Positions 33,293 through 42,400 of a DNA stretch of 64,000 nt are shown here, in pieces. The stretch lies in contig NZ_QJKD01000011.1 in assembly GCF_003201875.1 (NCBI RefSeq), positions 1 to 64,000 on the forward strand, given 5' to 3'. This DNA is from Hungatella effluvii (GTDB lineage: Bacteria > Bacillota > Clostridia > Lachnospirales > Lachnospiraceae). A model generated the notes under the pieces. It saw nothing but the letters and a program-made list of their open reading frames with translations, ran no database searches and was not told the origin of the DNA. How positions within the stretch are numbered: position 1 is the first letter of the stretch; the number at the start of each line of letters is the position of its first letter. Position numbers and translations under genes: made by a program.

Positions 33293-34198
33293 ATGGATCA
33301 TAAAAAAAAGGCAAAATCATCTGCCAGGAAACCGGGAATTAAGAAAATGCTGTGGATTTACACATTTTTGCTGCCCATTTTTACTGTCTTCATAATGTTT
33401 TATTTACTGCCGATTGTCACGGTGTTTATTACCAGCTTTACCAGGTGGGATGGGTTTAACAAGCCCCAGTTTGTAGGATTTCATAACTTTGTAAACCTGT
33501 TTTCTCAGCCCAGTTTTAGAATTTCTATGTGGAATTTATTAAAATGGGGAGTATTAGCGGCAGTTGTCCACGTAGGTCTGGGCGTGTTGGTTGCGTTTAT
33601 CCTTTATAAAGCTCCTAAAGGAGCAAAACTTGTACGTATTGTTTATATGATACCGAGTGTCATATCTGTTGCGGCCTGGGCGTTGATTTACAAATTTATA
33701 TTTAACGATCAGTTCGGCGTGATTAACAGTGCGATCAGGCTGTTTTATAAGGATTTCTCCGTAAACTGGTTTTACGAATCACCGTACGCTTTCTGGTCGG
33801 TTACCTTCGTATGGCTGTTTTATGCAGTGACTGTGACACTGGTGGTTTTAAGTGATTTGATGGCGATTCCCAAAGAACTCCATGAAGCTGCACATGTGGA
33901 TGGAGCAAAAGAATGGCAGATTGCAACGAAAATCAATCTTCCCCTTTGCCGTCATTCCATAGGTACCAGCGTAATTGTGTCTATTACGGCCAGAATTGCC
34001 ATGTATGAGGCGATTGCTCTGACTACAAGAGGAGGCCCCGGAGATGATACCATGAATATTTCTGTGATCCTGGTCAATGCCATAACCGATATGAACTATG
34101 GCTTTGCCAATGCAGCGGCTCTTGTTATGTTTTTACTGGGGATTATAGTTTTACTTGTCATCAACCGACTGTTCCGTATGGAAGAGTCAAACTGGTAG
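33290..34198 (+). CDS. ABC sugar transporter permease, MalF type
   Basis: About 302 residues with six membrane helices and the EAA loop PKELHEAAHVDGAKEW...INLP that docks on the ATPase. The N-terminus is Lys-rich before the first helix. Start uncertain among 33248, 33263 and 33290; 33290 fits a folded leader (see the adjacent site). No ATPase gene lies in the operon, so a shared MsmX/MsmK-type ATPase elsewhere probably powers it. Confidence 0.9.
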   Translation: MMDHKKKAKSSARKPGIKKMLWIYTFLLPIFTVFIMFYLLPIVTVFITSFTRWDGFNKPQFVGFHNFVNLFSQPSFRISMWNLLKWGVLAAVVHVGLGVLVAFILYKAPKGAKLVRIVYMIPSVISVAAWALIYKFIFNDQFGVINSAIRLFYKDFSVNWFYESPYAFWSVTFVWLFYAVTVTLVVLSDLMAIPKELHEAAHVDGAKEWQIATKINLPLCRHSIGTSVIVSITARIAMYEAIALTTRGGPGDDTMNISVILVNAITDMNYGFANAAALVMFLLGIIVLLVINRLFRMEESNW

Positions 34199-34208
34199 GA
34201 GGTAACCG

Positions 34209-35045
34209 ATGAAAAATAAAGCCGGAAAAATTATAACAGGCATCCTTATGTACGGAGTCATGGTGTTTATAATTATTGTATCTGTATTTCCTCTGCTCTG
34301 GGTTCTGATATCATCTTTTAAGACCAATGCCCAGATTATGAATGAACCTTTTGCGCTGCCGCAGTCCATAAGCTTTAAGGCTTATGCCGATGTACTGCAA
34401 AGCTATGATATGATAAAATATGCGGTTAATTCATTGACCATTGCCGTGGTGGCGACTGGCGTTTCACTCCTCATATTTTCTATGGGGGCTTACGTAATAG
34501 CCCGGTATGATTTCCCAGGAAAGAAGTTGTTTTATATTCTTTTTACACTGACTATGTTGGTGCCGGCCCATACGAAAGCTCAGCCGATCTTTAGTCTGGT
34601 AACCGGTTTAAATTTGTATGATACGAAGTCGGCACTGATGTTAGTCTATATTTCCAGTGGAATGGCAATGTCTATATTTATCCTCAAATCGGCATTTATG
34701 TCGGTGCCAAAGGAGTTAAGTGAGTCGGCGGAGATCGACGGAGCAGGATTCTTTCGGATTTTCTGGCAGATTAATCTCCCTCTTGCGAAAACCGGTCTTT
34801 CTACTGCCGGTATCCTGATGTTTCTGGGAAATTGGAATGAATATTTCTATGCCATGCTTTTGACCACCTCTCCAAATAATCGTACACTGCCCTTGGCTCT
34901 TGCGTTTTTTAATGATGCATTTTCTTATGATTATACAAAAATGTTTGCGGCATTGACGATAGCCGTACTTCCAGGTATTATCATATATATGTTTCTTCAG
35001 GAAAATATTCAAGCCAGCTTTGCATCTTCCGGTGTGAAGGGATAG
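34209..35045 (+). CDS. ABC sugar transporter permease, MalG type
   Basis: 278 residues, six membrane helices, EAA loop PKELSESAEIDGAGFFRIFW...INLPLAK. Forms the importer with the preceding permease and the binding lipoprotein. TAGGAGG stands 5 nt before the ATG, 10 bp after the previous stop. Confidence 0.92.
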   Translation: MKNKAGKIITGILMYGVMVFIIIVSVFPLLWVLISSFKTNAQIMNEPFALPQSISFKAYADVLQSYDMIKYAVNSLTIAVVATGVSLLIFSMGAYVIARYDFPGKKLFYILFTLTMLVPAHTKAQPIFSLVTGLNLYDTKSALMLVYISSGMAMSIFILKSAFMSVPKELSESAEIDGAGFFRIFWQINLPLAKTGLSTAGILMFLGNWNEYFYAMLLTTSPNNRTLPLALAFFNDAFSYDYTKMFAALTIAVLPGIIIYMFLQENIQASFASSGVKG

Positions 35046-35057
35046 GGGGATTAAAAG

Positions 35058-36473
35058 ATGAGTAATGGAAAAAATGTAATATGGTTTTTGGTAGACCAGA
35101 TGAGGGCGGATGCCATGTCCTGTAATGGAGATCCCAACATCAATACGCCTAATTTGGATCTATTGTCGGCTCAAGGAATCAATTTCGAACGTGCTGTAAG
35201 TGGTTGCCCGCTTTGCGCGCCGTTTCGTGGAAGTCTTCTGACAGGGCAGTATGTACATAAAAGTACAGTCCCAGGTCATGATTACTCATTGGATCCCTCG
35301 ATGCCTACAGTGGCCACGGTGTTTAATCAGGAGGGCTACGATACCATTTACTTCGGGAAATGGCATTTAGATGGGGATACCCCCAGGAAAGGGACGAATA
35401 CAGATCCCAAAAAGCAAATTGTGGCAAGAGACCGAAGAGGTGATTTTGGAACCTGGATCGGTTATGAAAATAATAATAGTCAGTTTGAATGCTGGGTGCA
35501 TGGACATGATAAAGATCGGGAAATCCCTCTGTCCCGCCTTATGGATTTTGAAACAAATGCTCTAAGCAATATGGTAATAGATAAAATTAGGTATTATGGA
35601 GAACAGAAAAAAAATGGACAGGCTAAGCCATTTTTCCTGGTTCTGAGTGTGCAGCCGCCTCACGATCCATATACGGCCCCTGCTGCCAATATGGCTCATT
35701 TTAATGGTCAGAACCTAAAGCTCAGGCCCAATGTGCCGCCTTATGAATCAGTACTTATGACGGCAAGAAGGGAGCTGGCCGGGTATTATGCGTTAATTGA
35801 AAATATAGATGAAAATCTGGGTAGAATCCGGCAGGTTTTAAAAGAAGAAGAGCTGGATCTGGATACTCACATTGTCTTTTTTAGCGATCATGGAGATATG
35901 CACGGTTCTCATGGGATGTTTAGGAAGACGAATCCCTATGAGGAGTCTGTTCGTATTCCGTTCATAATTGGTGGAGAAGTCCCTATGGGATATTATGGAA
36001 GAGGATGCGGACGCTCAAAAAGCCTGGTAAACCATGTGGATATTGCTCCTACTACACTGGGACTCTGTGATATTGAAAAACCGGATTGGATGCCAGGGTA
36101 TGATTACTCATATGAACGGCTTCCTGGTTTGAGAAAGCCATCAGGACCTGTCCCGGAGGAAGCCTATTTACAATCTGTCATACCAACACGGCATGATCAC
36201 AGCATTGATAAACCATATAGGGGGATTGTAACAAGGGATGGTTATAAATACGTATGTTTTGAGGATCATGACTGGTTGATGTTTGATTTAAACCAGGATC
36301 CCTATGAGCTGGTGAATCTTTCTAATTGTCCTCTTTCTGTAAAAAAACGGGTGGAACTGAATGAAAAACTGGTGAGATGGGTACGAGAGACGGGAGACTG
36401 TTTCCGTGTACCTGTGCCTGAATACGTCACATTTCCGACAGAATATATCACTTACCCGGAAAAACGAAAGTGA
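35058..36473 (+). CDS. Cys-type sulfatase (alkaline phosphatase superfamily)
   Basis: 471 residues. VDQMRADAMSCNGD at the N-terminus gives the first metal ligands; CPLCAPFRGSLLTG carries the sulfatase C-x-P-x-R signature (CAPFR, Cys53) that is oxidised to formylglycine; IVFFSDHGDMHGSHGM supplies the other metal ligands; GKWHLDG is the conserved second signature. No signal peptide, so it acts inside the cell. Phosphonate monoesterases share this fold and signature. Maturation would need an anaerobic sulfatase-maturating enzyme encoded elsewhere. Its place between a sugar importer and a glucosidase suggests it desulfates the imported glycoside. Confidence 0.9.
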   Translation: MSNGKNVIWFLVDQMRADAMSCNGDPNINTPNLDLLSAQGINFERAVSGCPLCAPFRGSLLTGQYVHKSTVPGHDYSLDPSMPTVATVFNQEGYDTIYFGKWHLDGDTPRKGTNTDPKKQIVARDRRGDFGTWIGYENNNSQFECWVHGHDKDREIPLSRLMDFETNALSNMVIDKIRYYGEQKKNGQAKPFFLVLSVQPPHDPYTAPAANMAHFNGQNLKLRPNVPPYESVLMTARRELAGYYALIENIDENLGRIRQVLKEEELDLDTHIVFFSDHGDMHGSHGMFRKTNPYEESVRIPFIIGGEVPMGYYGRGCGRSKSLVNHVDIAPTTLGLCDIEKPDWMPGYDYSYERLPGLRKPSGPVPEEAYLQSVIPTRHDHSIDKPYRGIVTRDGYKYVCFEDHDWLMFDLNQDPYELVNLSNCPLSVKKRVELNEKLVRWVRETGDCFRVPVPEYVTFPTEYITYPEKRK

Positions 36474-36485
36474 AGGAAAGATAGG

Positions 36486-38192
36486 ATGAATGATATAAAA
36501 AAAGCATGGTGGAAGGAAGCCGTTGTTTATCAGATATATCCGCGTAGTTTCCAGGATTCCAATGGAGATGGAATTGGTGATTTGAAAGGAATCGAGAGAA
36601 GGCTTGGCTATTTAAAAAAACTTGGGGCAGATGTTCTTTGGCTGTGTCCTGTTTATGATTCGCCTAATGATGATAACGGATATGATATTCGGGATTACCA
36701 GAAGATTATGGAAGAAGCCGGTACGATGAAAGCGTTTGATGAACTGCTCGCAGCAGCCCATTCTATGGGAATGAAAATCATCATGGACCTGGTAGTGAAC
36801 CATAGCTCAGACGAACATAGATGGTTTCAGGAGAGCCGAAAGTCTAAAAACAATCCATACCGTAATTATTATATATGGCGGGAGGCGAAGGAAGGGTCGT
36901 ATCCAAATACATGGAGAAGTAATTTCGGCGGCTCTGCCTGGGAATACGATGAGGAGACAGGGGAATACTATCTGCATCTATTCAGCAGAAAACAACCGGA
37001 CTTAAACTGGGATTACGAGCCGCTGCGCCAGGAAATCTATGGGATGATGCGATGGTGGCTCGATAAGGGAATTGATGGTTTCCGTATGGATGTGATCAGT
37101 TATATTTCAAAGGATCCAGCGGCGCTTACTGACAGGAACCAGCCGGAAAAAACTACGGCTGCTAATGGACCACATGTCCATGAGTATTTGAGGGAGATGT
37201 ACCGGGAAGTTCTTTCGGGATATGAAGTGATGACTGTAGGAGAAACTCCTGATGTGACAGTGATGCAGGCAAGGAAATATGCCGGTTTCGATTCAAAGGA
37301 ACTGCAGATGGTGTTCCAGTTCCAGCTAATGGATGTGGATGGTGGAGAAACAGACCGGTGGGGAATTCCTTCCTTCTGCCTGAATGATATTCGAAAGGTA
37401 ATGGATCGCTGGCAGACGGGACTGGATGGAAAGGCATGGAATTCTCTTTTTTGGAACAATCACGATCAGCCAAGAGTCGTTTCAAGATTTGGCGATGATT
37501 CTACAGAATTTTATCGTAAAAAATCAGCCAAAATGTTGGGAGTCTGTCTTCAAATGATGCAGGGAACGCCTTATATCTATCAGGGGGAGGAATTAGGAAT
37601 GACCAATGTGACCTTTGATAAGATTGAGGATTATCGGGATATTGATACGATTAATGCCTATAAAGAATATACGGGAGCAGGCACTGCTCCGGAGATAATG
37701 CTGAAACGTATCAGATACAGGAGCCGAGATAATGCAAGGACTCCTATGCAATGGGACGATAGTCCTAATGCAGGATTTACAAACAGTACACCATGGATCG
37801 GAGTCAATCCGGCTTATACATATATCAACGCTAAGGAAGCCTTGGCTGATCCCGACTCAATTTTCTATTTTTATCAGGCTTTAATTCGTTTGAGAAAACA
37901 GTATGAAATTATTGTCTATGGTTCCTATGAGCCTCTGGATCAGGAAAATCCTTCTGTTTATTCATACAAGCGCAGGCTGGGGAAAGAGGAACTATGGGTT
38001 TTCTGTAACTTTACGAGGGAAGAGCAAAAGATACCGGTAGCTCGGCTGCAGCAACAGAGCCAGCTGCTGCTTGCTAATTATGAGAAACCTTACTCTGAAA
38101 GCTTGCGGGCCTATGAAGCAAGGATTTACCGAATAGCACACGGAAGTATAACTCATCCTTGCAAGACAAAAAATAAGAAGTGTTTAACTTGA
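36486..38192 (+). CDS. GH13 alpha-glucosidase (oligo-1,6-glucosidase/trehalose-6-P hydrolase group)
   Basis: 568 residues, a complete GH13 subfamily 31/29-like enzyme. VVYQIYPRSFQDSNGDG, DLVVNHSS (region I), GFRMDVIS (region II, nucleophile Asp near 201), VGETPD (acid Glu near 254) and WNNHDQPR (region IV Asp near 326) are present. It hydrolyses short alpha-glucosides at the non-reducing end in the cytosol. The last ~15 residues are basic and unusual (THPCKTKNKKCLT). Last gene of the operon; the ptsH promoter overlaps its stop codon. Confidence 0.92.
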   Translation: MNDIKKAWWKEAVVYQIYPRSFQDSNGDGIGDLKGIERRLGYLKKLGADVLWLCPVYDSPNDDNGYDIRDYQKIMEEAGTMKAFDELLAAAHSMGMKIIMDLVVNHSSDEHRWFQESRKSKNNPYRNYYIWREAKEGSYPNTWRSNFGGSAWEYDEETGEYYLHLFSRKQPDLNWDYEPLRQEIYGMMRWWLDKGIDGFRMDVISYISKDPAALTDRNQPEKTTAANGPHVHEYLREMYREVLSGYEVMTVGETPDVTVMQARKYAGFDSKELQMVFQFQLMDVDGGETDRWGIPSFCLNDIRKVMDRWQTGLDGKAWNSLFWNNHDQPRVVSRFGDDSTEFYRKKSAKMLGVCLQMMQGTPYIYQGEELGMTNVTFDKIEDYRDIDTINAYKEYTGAGTAPEIMLKRIRYRSRDNARTPMQWDDSPNAGFTNSTPWIGVNPAYTYINAKEALADPDSIFYFYQALIRLRKQYEIIVYGSYEPLDQENPSVYSYKRRLGKEELWVFCNFTREEQKIPVARLQQQSQLLLANYEKPYSESLRAYEARIYRIAHGSITHPCKTKNKKCLT

Positions 38193-38217
38193 CACCCAAT
38201 GGGAATTGTAATAAAAT
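38189..38217 (+). promoter_or_regulatory. SigA-type promoter for ptsH
   Basis: TTGACA (38189-38194), 17-bp spacer, TAAAAT (38212-38217). The -35 box overlaps the TGA of the GH13 gene. Confidence 0.8.
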
Positions 38218-38262
38218 TAACGATAAGGAGTATATAGATTAGAGGATAAAGGAGAAAATATT

Positions 38263-38529
38263 ATGTTAACAAAAACACTTACTGTTGTAAACCCATCCGG
38301 ACTTCATTTAAGACCAGCGGGAGTTCTTTCCCAGACAGCCATGAAGTTTAAATGCGACATCATCATCGAGTGCGGTGAGAAGAGAATTGTTGCAAAGAGC
38401 GTATTAAATGTTATGGCAGCAGGCATCAAGTGCGGTACAGAGATCAACTTAATCTGTGACGGTGAGGATGAAGAAGAGGCTATGAAGAGCATGAGCGAAG
38501 CGATCGAAAGCGGACTCGGCGAGATGTAA
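38263..38529 (+). CDS. ptsH: Phosphocarrier protein HPr
   Basis: 88 residues. SGLHLRPAG holds the phosphorylated His15 and AKSVLNVM holds Ser46, the site of HPr kinase in Firmicutes, so both PTS and carbon-catabolite roles are supported. The gene stands alone with its own promoter, apart from ptsI. AAAGGAG precedes the ATG. Confidence 0.95.
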   Translation: MLTKTLTVVNPSGLHLRPAGVLSQTAMKFKCDIIIECGEKRIVAKSVLNVMAAGIKCGTEINLICDGEDEEEAMKSMSEAIESGLGEM

Positions 38530-38566
38530 TGGACAAGTTTCAATAAGTGAATGATATGCAGAAGCT

Positions 38567-38599
38567 GGCGGAAAGGAAGTGATTCTTTTCCGCCAATTT
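38567..38599 (+). terminator. Terminator-like hairpin after ptsH
   Basis: TGGCGGAAA with TTTCCGCCA-type arms (GGCGGAAA 38568-38576; TTTTCCGCC 38587-38595), followed by a weak AATTTAT tail. Confidence 0.6.
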
Positions 38600-38634
38600 A
38601 TGTTATAGTTCTGACGTGGGATAGGGGAAGGGAC

Positions 38635-39132
38635 ATGGCAAAATTAATCATAATCAGAGGCAATTCGGGAAGCGGAAAAACGACTGTGGCCAGGGCGCTG
38701 CAGCGCAGATTTGGAGATCACAGCATGCTTATTTCCCAGGACATGGTCCGCCGGGAAATTCTTCATGTAAAGGGCGAAAAGAATACGCTGGCTCTGCCGC
38801 TTATGCAGGAACTCCTGGCATATGGCCGAGAACACTGTGAGATAACGATTCTGGAGGGAATCTTAAGTTCCCAGCGGTATGAGCCGTTGTTCGATTCTGC
38901 AAAGATGCTGTTTGGAGACGAGGTTTTTGCCTACTACTATGACCTGCCTTTTGAGGTTACCCTGTTACGCCATCAGACGAAGGGCAGCAGGGAAGAATTT
39001 GGGGAAAGCGACATGCGTGCCTGGTGGAGAGAGAAAGATTACCTGAAAAATATATCTGAAAATGCATTGACGGCGGAAATGAGCCTGGAGGAAACGATCG
39101 AGCGGATTTATCGCGATGTGACGATGGCTTGA
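38635..39132 (+). CDS. P-loop kinase-like (zeta-toxin/AAA) protein
   Basis: 165 residues. Walker A GNSGSGKTT is at residues 8-16, SQDMVRREILH follows, and ILEGIL is a likely Walker B. The fold is that of small P-loop kinases related to zeta toxin and chloramphenicol phosphotransferase. No antitoxin is adjacent, so a toxin role is not supported; the substrate is unknown. Start at 38635 after AGGGGAAGG. Confidence 0.8.
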   Translation: MAKLIIIRGNSGSGKTTVARALQRRFGDHSMLISQDMVRREILHVKGEKNTLALPLMQELLAYGREHCEITILEGILSSQRYEPLFDSAKMLFGDEVFAYYYDLPFEVTLLRHQTKGSREEFGESDMRAWWREKDYLKNISENALTAEMSLEETIERIYRDVTMA

Positions 39133-39262
39133 GGCGACGAAATTTCAGTAAATTGAGAAATATTGGATGAGGATCAATCTCATGCAAAAATACCGCTGAA
39201 TTGTTAAGTAAACACAGGATTAAGAACAAAAATGAGACAAATAAAAGGCCCATACACATAAA

Positions 39263-39281
39263 TTGTCAAATAAACTGACAA
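39263..39281. promoter_or_regulatory. Inverted repeat upstream of the gltB promoter
   Basis: TTGTCA-N7-TGACAA, a perfect 6-bp dyad centred about 60 bp upstream of the expected gltB transcription start; the place where a LysR-type activator such as GltC would bind. No regulator gene is adjacent. It lies in the 344-bp gap 39133-39476, which also holds the promoter and attenuator below. Confidence 0.45.
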
Positions 39282-39299
39282 CTCCCGTGAAAAAAGGGG

Positions 39300-39328
39300 T
39301 TTACAAATGGAAACGGATGTAGTATTAT
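39300..39328 (+). promoter_or_regulatory. SigA-type promoter for gltB
   Basis: TTTACA (39300-39305), 17-bp spacer, TATTAT (39323-39328); implies a ~140-nt leader. Confidence 0.65.
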
Positions 39329-39405
39329 CTAAAAAAGTTGAAGCATAGGCAGAGGCTGGCAGAAGCCGGAGATGCCATGGTAATAAAATAGTATTATAAA
39401 TATGG

Positions 39406-39454
39406 AACACAGGCCCGACGACGAGCATAGAAAGCCGCGGGTCTGTGTTTTTTT
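39406..39454 (+). terminator. Attenuator-like terminator in the gltB leader
   Basis: AACACAGGCCCG (39406-39417) pairs with CGGGTCTGTGTT (39438-39449), one wobble, followed by TTTTTTT. It stands between the promoter and the ribosome site (AAAGGA 39463), so transcription of gltBD must read through it. Confidence 0.75.
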
Positions 39455-39476
39455 ACAGCCAGAAAGGAATAAAATT

Positions 39477-42400
39477 ATGGTAAAAAATTCAAAATCCCCC
39501 ACACCAAGGAAAACGCCGGAATTATATGATTCCAGGTTTGAGCATGACAACTGCGGAATCGGAGCAGTTGCCAACATGAAAGGCGTAAAGAGCCATAAGA
39601 CGGTGGAGCAGGCCCTTCATATCGTCGAGAATCTGGAGCACCGCGCCGGTAAGGACGCGGAAGGAAAGACAGGCGACGGAGTCGGCATCATGCTCCAGAT
39701 TTCACACAAATTCTTTAGGAAGGTGACGAAATCCCTGGGTATTGAGATTGGAGGCGAGAGAGAATATGGAGTCGGCATGTTCTTCTTTCCCCAGGATGAG
39801 CTTGCCAGAAACCAGGCGAAGAAGATGTTTGAAATCATTGTAAAAAAGGAGGGTCTGGAGTTTCTGGGCTGGAGAGATGTGGAGACGCATCCGGAGCTGA
39901 TCGGAGAGAGGGCGGTGGAATGTATGCCCTGTATCGCCCAGGGCTTCGTGAAGAAGCCGGCCGACACGGAAAAGGGACTGGATTTTGACCGGAAGCTTTA
40001 CGTGTCACGCCGCGTATTTGAGCAGAGCAACGACAATACATACGTGGTATCGCTGAGCAGCCGTACGATCGTATACAAGGGAATGTTCCTGGTGAAGGAG
40101 CTGCGCAGATTTTTCCCTGACTTACAGGATAAGGACTACGAGTCGGCCATTGCCGTGGTACACTCCCGGTTCAGCACCAACACGAATCCAAGCTGGATGA
40201 GAGCGCATCCCAACCGCCTCATCGTTCACAACGGAGAGATCAACACCATCCGCGGCAATGTGGATAAGATGATGGCGCGGGAAGAAACCATGGAATCGAA
40301 GTATTTTAAGTACGATATGCACAAGGTGCTTCCGATCATCAATCAGGAAGGCTCCGATTCTGCCATGCTGGACAATGCTCTGGAATTTATGGTGATGAGC
40401 GGTATGGAGCTCCCTCTGGCTGTCATGGTGACGATCCCGGCTCCATGGGCCCATGATAAATCCATGCCTCAGGAGATCAAGGATTTTTACAGCTACTACG
40501 CGACTATGATGGAACCGTGGGACGGCCCGGCCTCCATCGTATTTTCCGACGGCGACCTCGTCGGCGCGGTTTTAGATAGAAATGGGCTGCGGCCTTCCAG
40601 ATATTACATCACGGATGACGATCAGATGATCCTGGCCTCAGAGGTGGGAGCCATCGACACAGAGCAGAATCACGTAGTGAGAAAGGAGCGTCTCCGTCCC
40701 GGGAAAATGCTCCTGATCGACACGGTAAAAGGATGCCTTGTGTCAGACAGTGAACTAAAAGAGATGTATGCGTCTAGACAGCCCTACGGCGAATGGCTGG
40801 ATTCCAACTTAATCGAACTGAAAGATTTACCGATTCCCAACAAGGGAGTTGCGGGCATGAGCGCGGAGCAGCGCTCCAGGCTCCAGAAAGCCTATGGCTA
40901 CACCTACGAGGAATACAAGACGATGATTCTTCCCATGGCCTTAAACGGGGCTGAGGCGGTATCCGCTATGGGAGCCGACAGTCCGCTGGCAGTCTTAAGC
41001 AGAAAGCATCAGCCGTTGTTTAATTACTTTAAGCAGATGTTTGCACAGGTGACAAACCCGCCGATTGACGCCATCAGAGAGGAGATCGTGACTTCGACCG
41101 CCGTGTATGTCGGTGAAGAGGGAAATATTCTGGAGGAAACAGCGGAGAACTGCAAGATTTTAAAGGTTAACAATCCAATTTTAACGTGTACGGACTTGAT
41201 GAAGATCAAATACATGAAGAGGCCCGGTTTCCAGGTGGAGGTCATTCCGATCACATATTATAAGAATACTTCTCTGGAAAAGGCAATCGACAGGCTGTTT
41301 CTGGAGGTGGACCGGGCACACCGGGACGGAGCGAATATTATCATCCTTTCCGACCGTGACATCGATGAGAACCACGTGCCGATTCCTTCGCTTCTGGCGG
41401 TATCCGCTCTGCAGCAGCATCTGGTGAAGACGAAGAAGCGCACCTCTGTGGCTCTGATCCTGGAGAGCGGAGAACCCAGAGAGGTACACCATTTCGCCGC
41501 GCTGCTGGGATATGGAGCCTGCGCGGTCAACCCATATCTGGCGCAGGAATCCATCCGGGCGCTGATTGAAAGCGGGATGCTTTATAAGGACTATTACGCA
41601 GCGGTGGAAGACTATAACAGCGCGGTGCTCCATGGAATCGTTAAGATTGCCTCCAAGATGGGTATTTCCACGATCCAGTCGTACCAGGGAGCGCAGATCT
41701 TCGAGGCCATCGGCATTTCAAAGAGCGTGGTGGAAAAGTATTTTACCGATACGGTGAGCCGGATCGGAGGCATTACGCTGGACGATATCGCAAATGATGT
41801 GGATACGCTTCACTCCATGGCCTTCGATCCCCTCGGTCTCGATGTGGATTTAACGCTGGAGAGCGTCGGAAGCCACAAGGCCAGGGCTGGACAGGAAGAA
41901 CATCTCTATAATCCGCTGACCATCCACCTGCTCCAGGAGGCGGCCAGAACGGGAAGCTATGAGACGTTTAAGCAGTATACACATGCGCTGAATGAAGAAG
42001 GCCAGATGGTGAATTTAAGGAGCCTGATCGACTTCGATTATACGAAGCGGAAGGCGGTTCCCATCGACGAGGTGGAAAGCGTGGAATCCATTGTGAAACG
42101 GTTTAAGACAGGGGCCATGTCCTACGGCTCCATCTCCGGGGAAGCTCATGAGACGCTGGCTGTCGCCATGAACCGGATCCACGGCAAATCCAACAGCGGA
42201 GAGGGCGGGGAGAGTCTGGAGCGTTTGACTCCCGGAGCCGACGGGCTGAACCGGTGCTCCGCAATCAAGCAGGTGGCCTCCGGGCGGTTCGGCGTTACCT
42301 CGCGCTACCTGGTGAGCGCCAAAGAGATACAGATCAAGATGGCCCAGGGAGCGAAGCCCGGGGAGGGCGGCCAGCTTCCCGGAGGCAAGGTATATCCGTG

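Noticed and set aside
38635..39132. Zeta-type toxin of a toxin-antitoxin pair
   Set aside because: Only the P-loop fold is similar; no antitoxin gene adjoins and key zeta features could not be confirmed.
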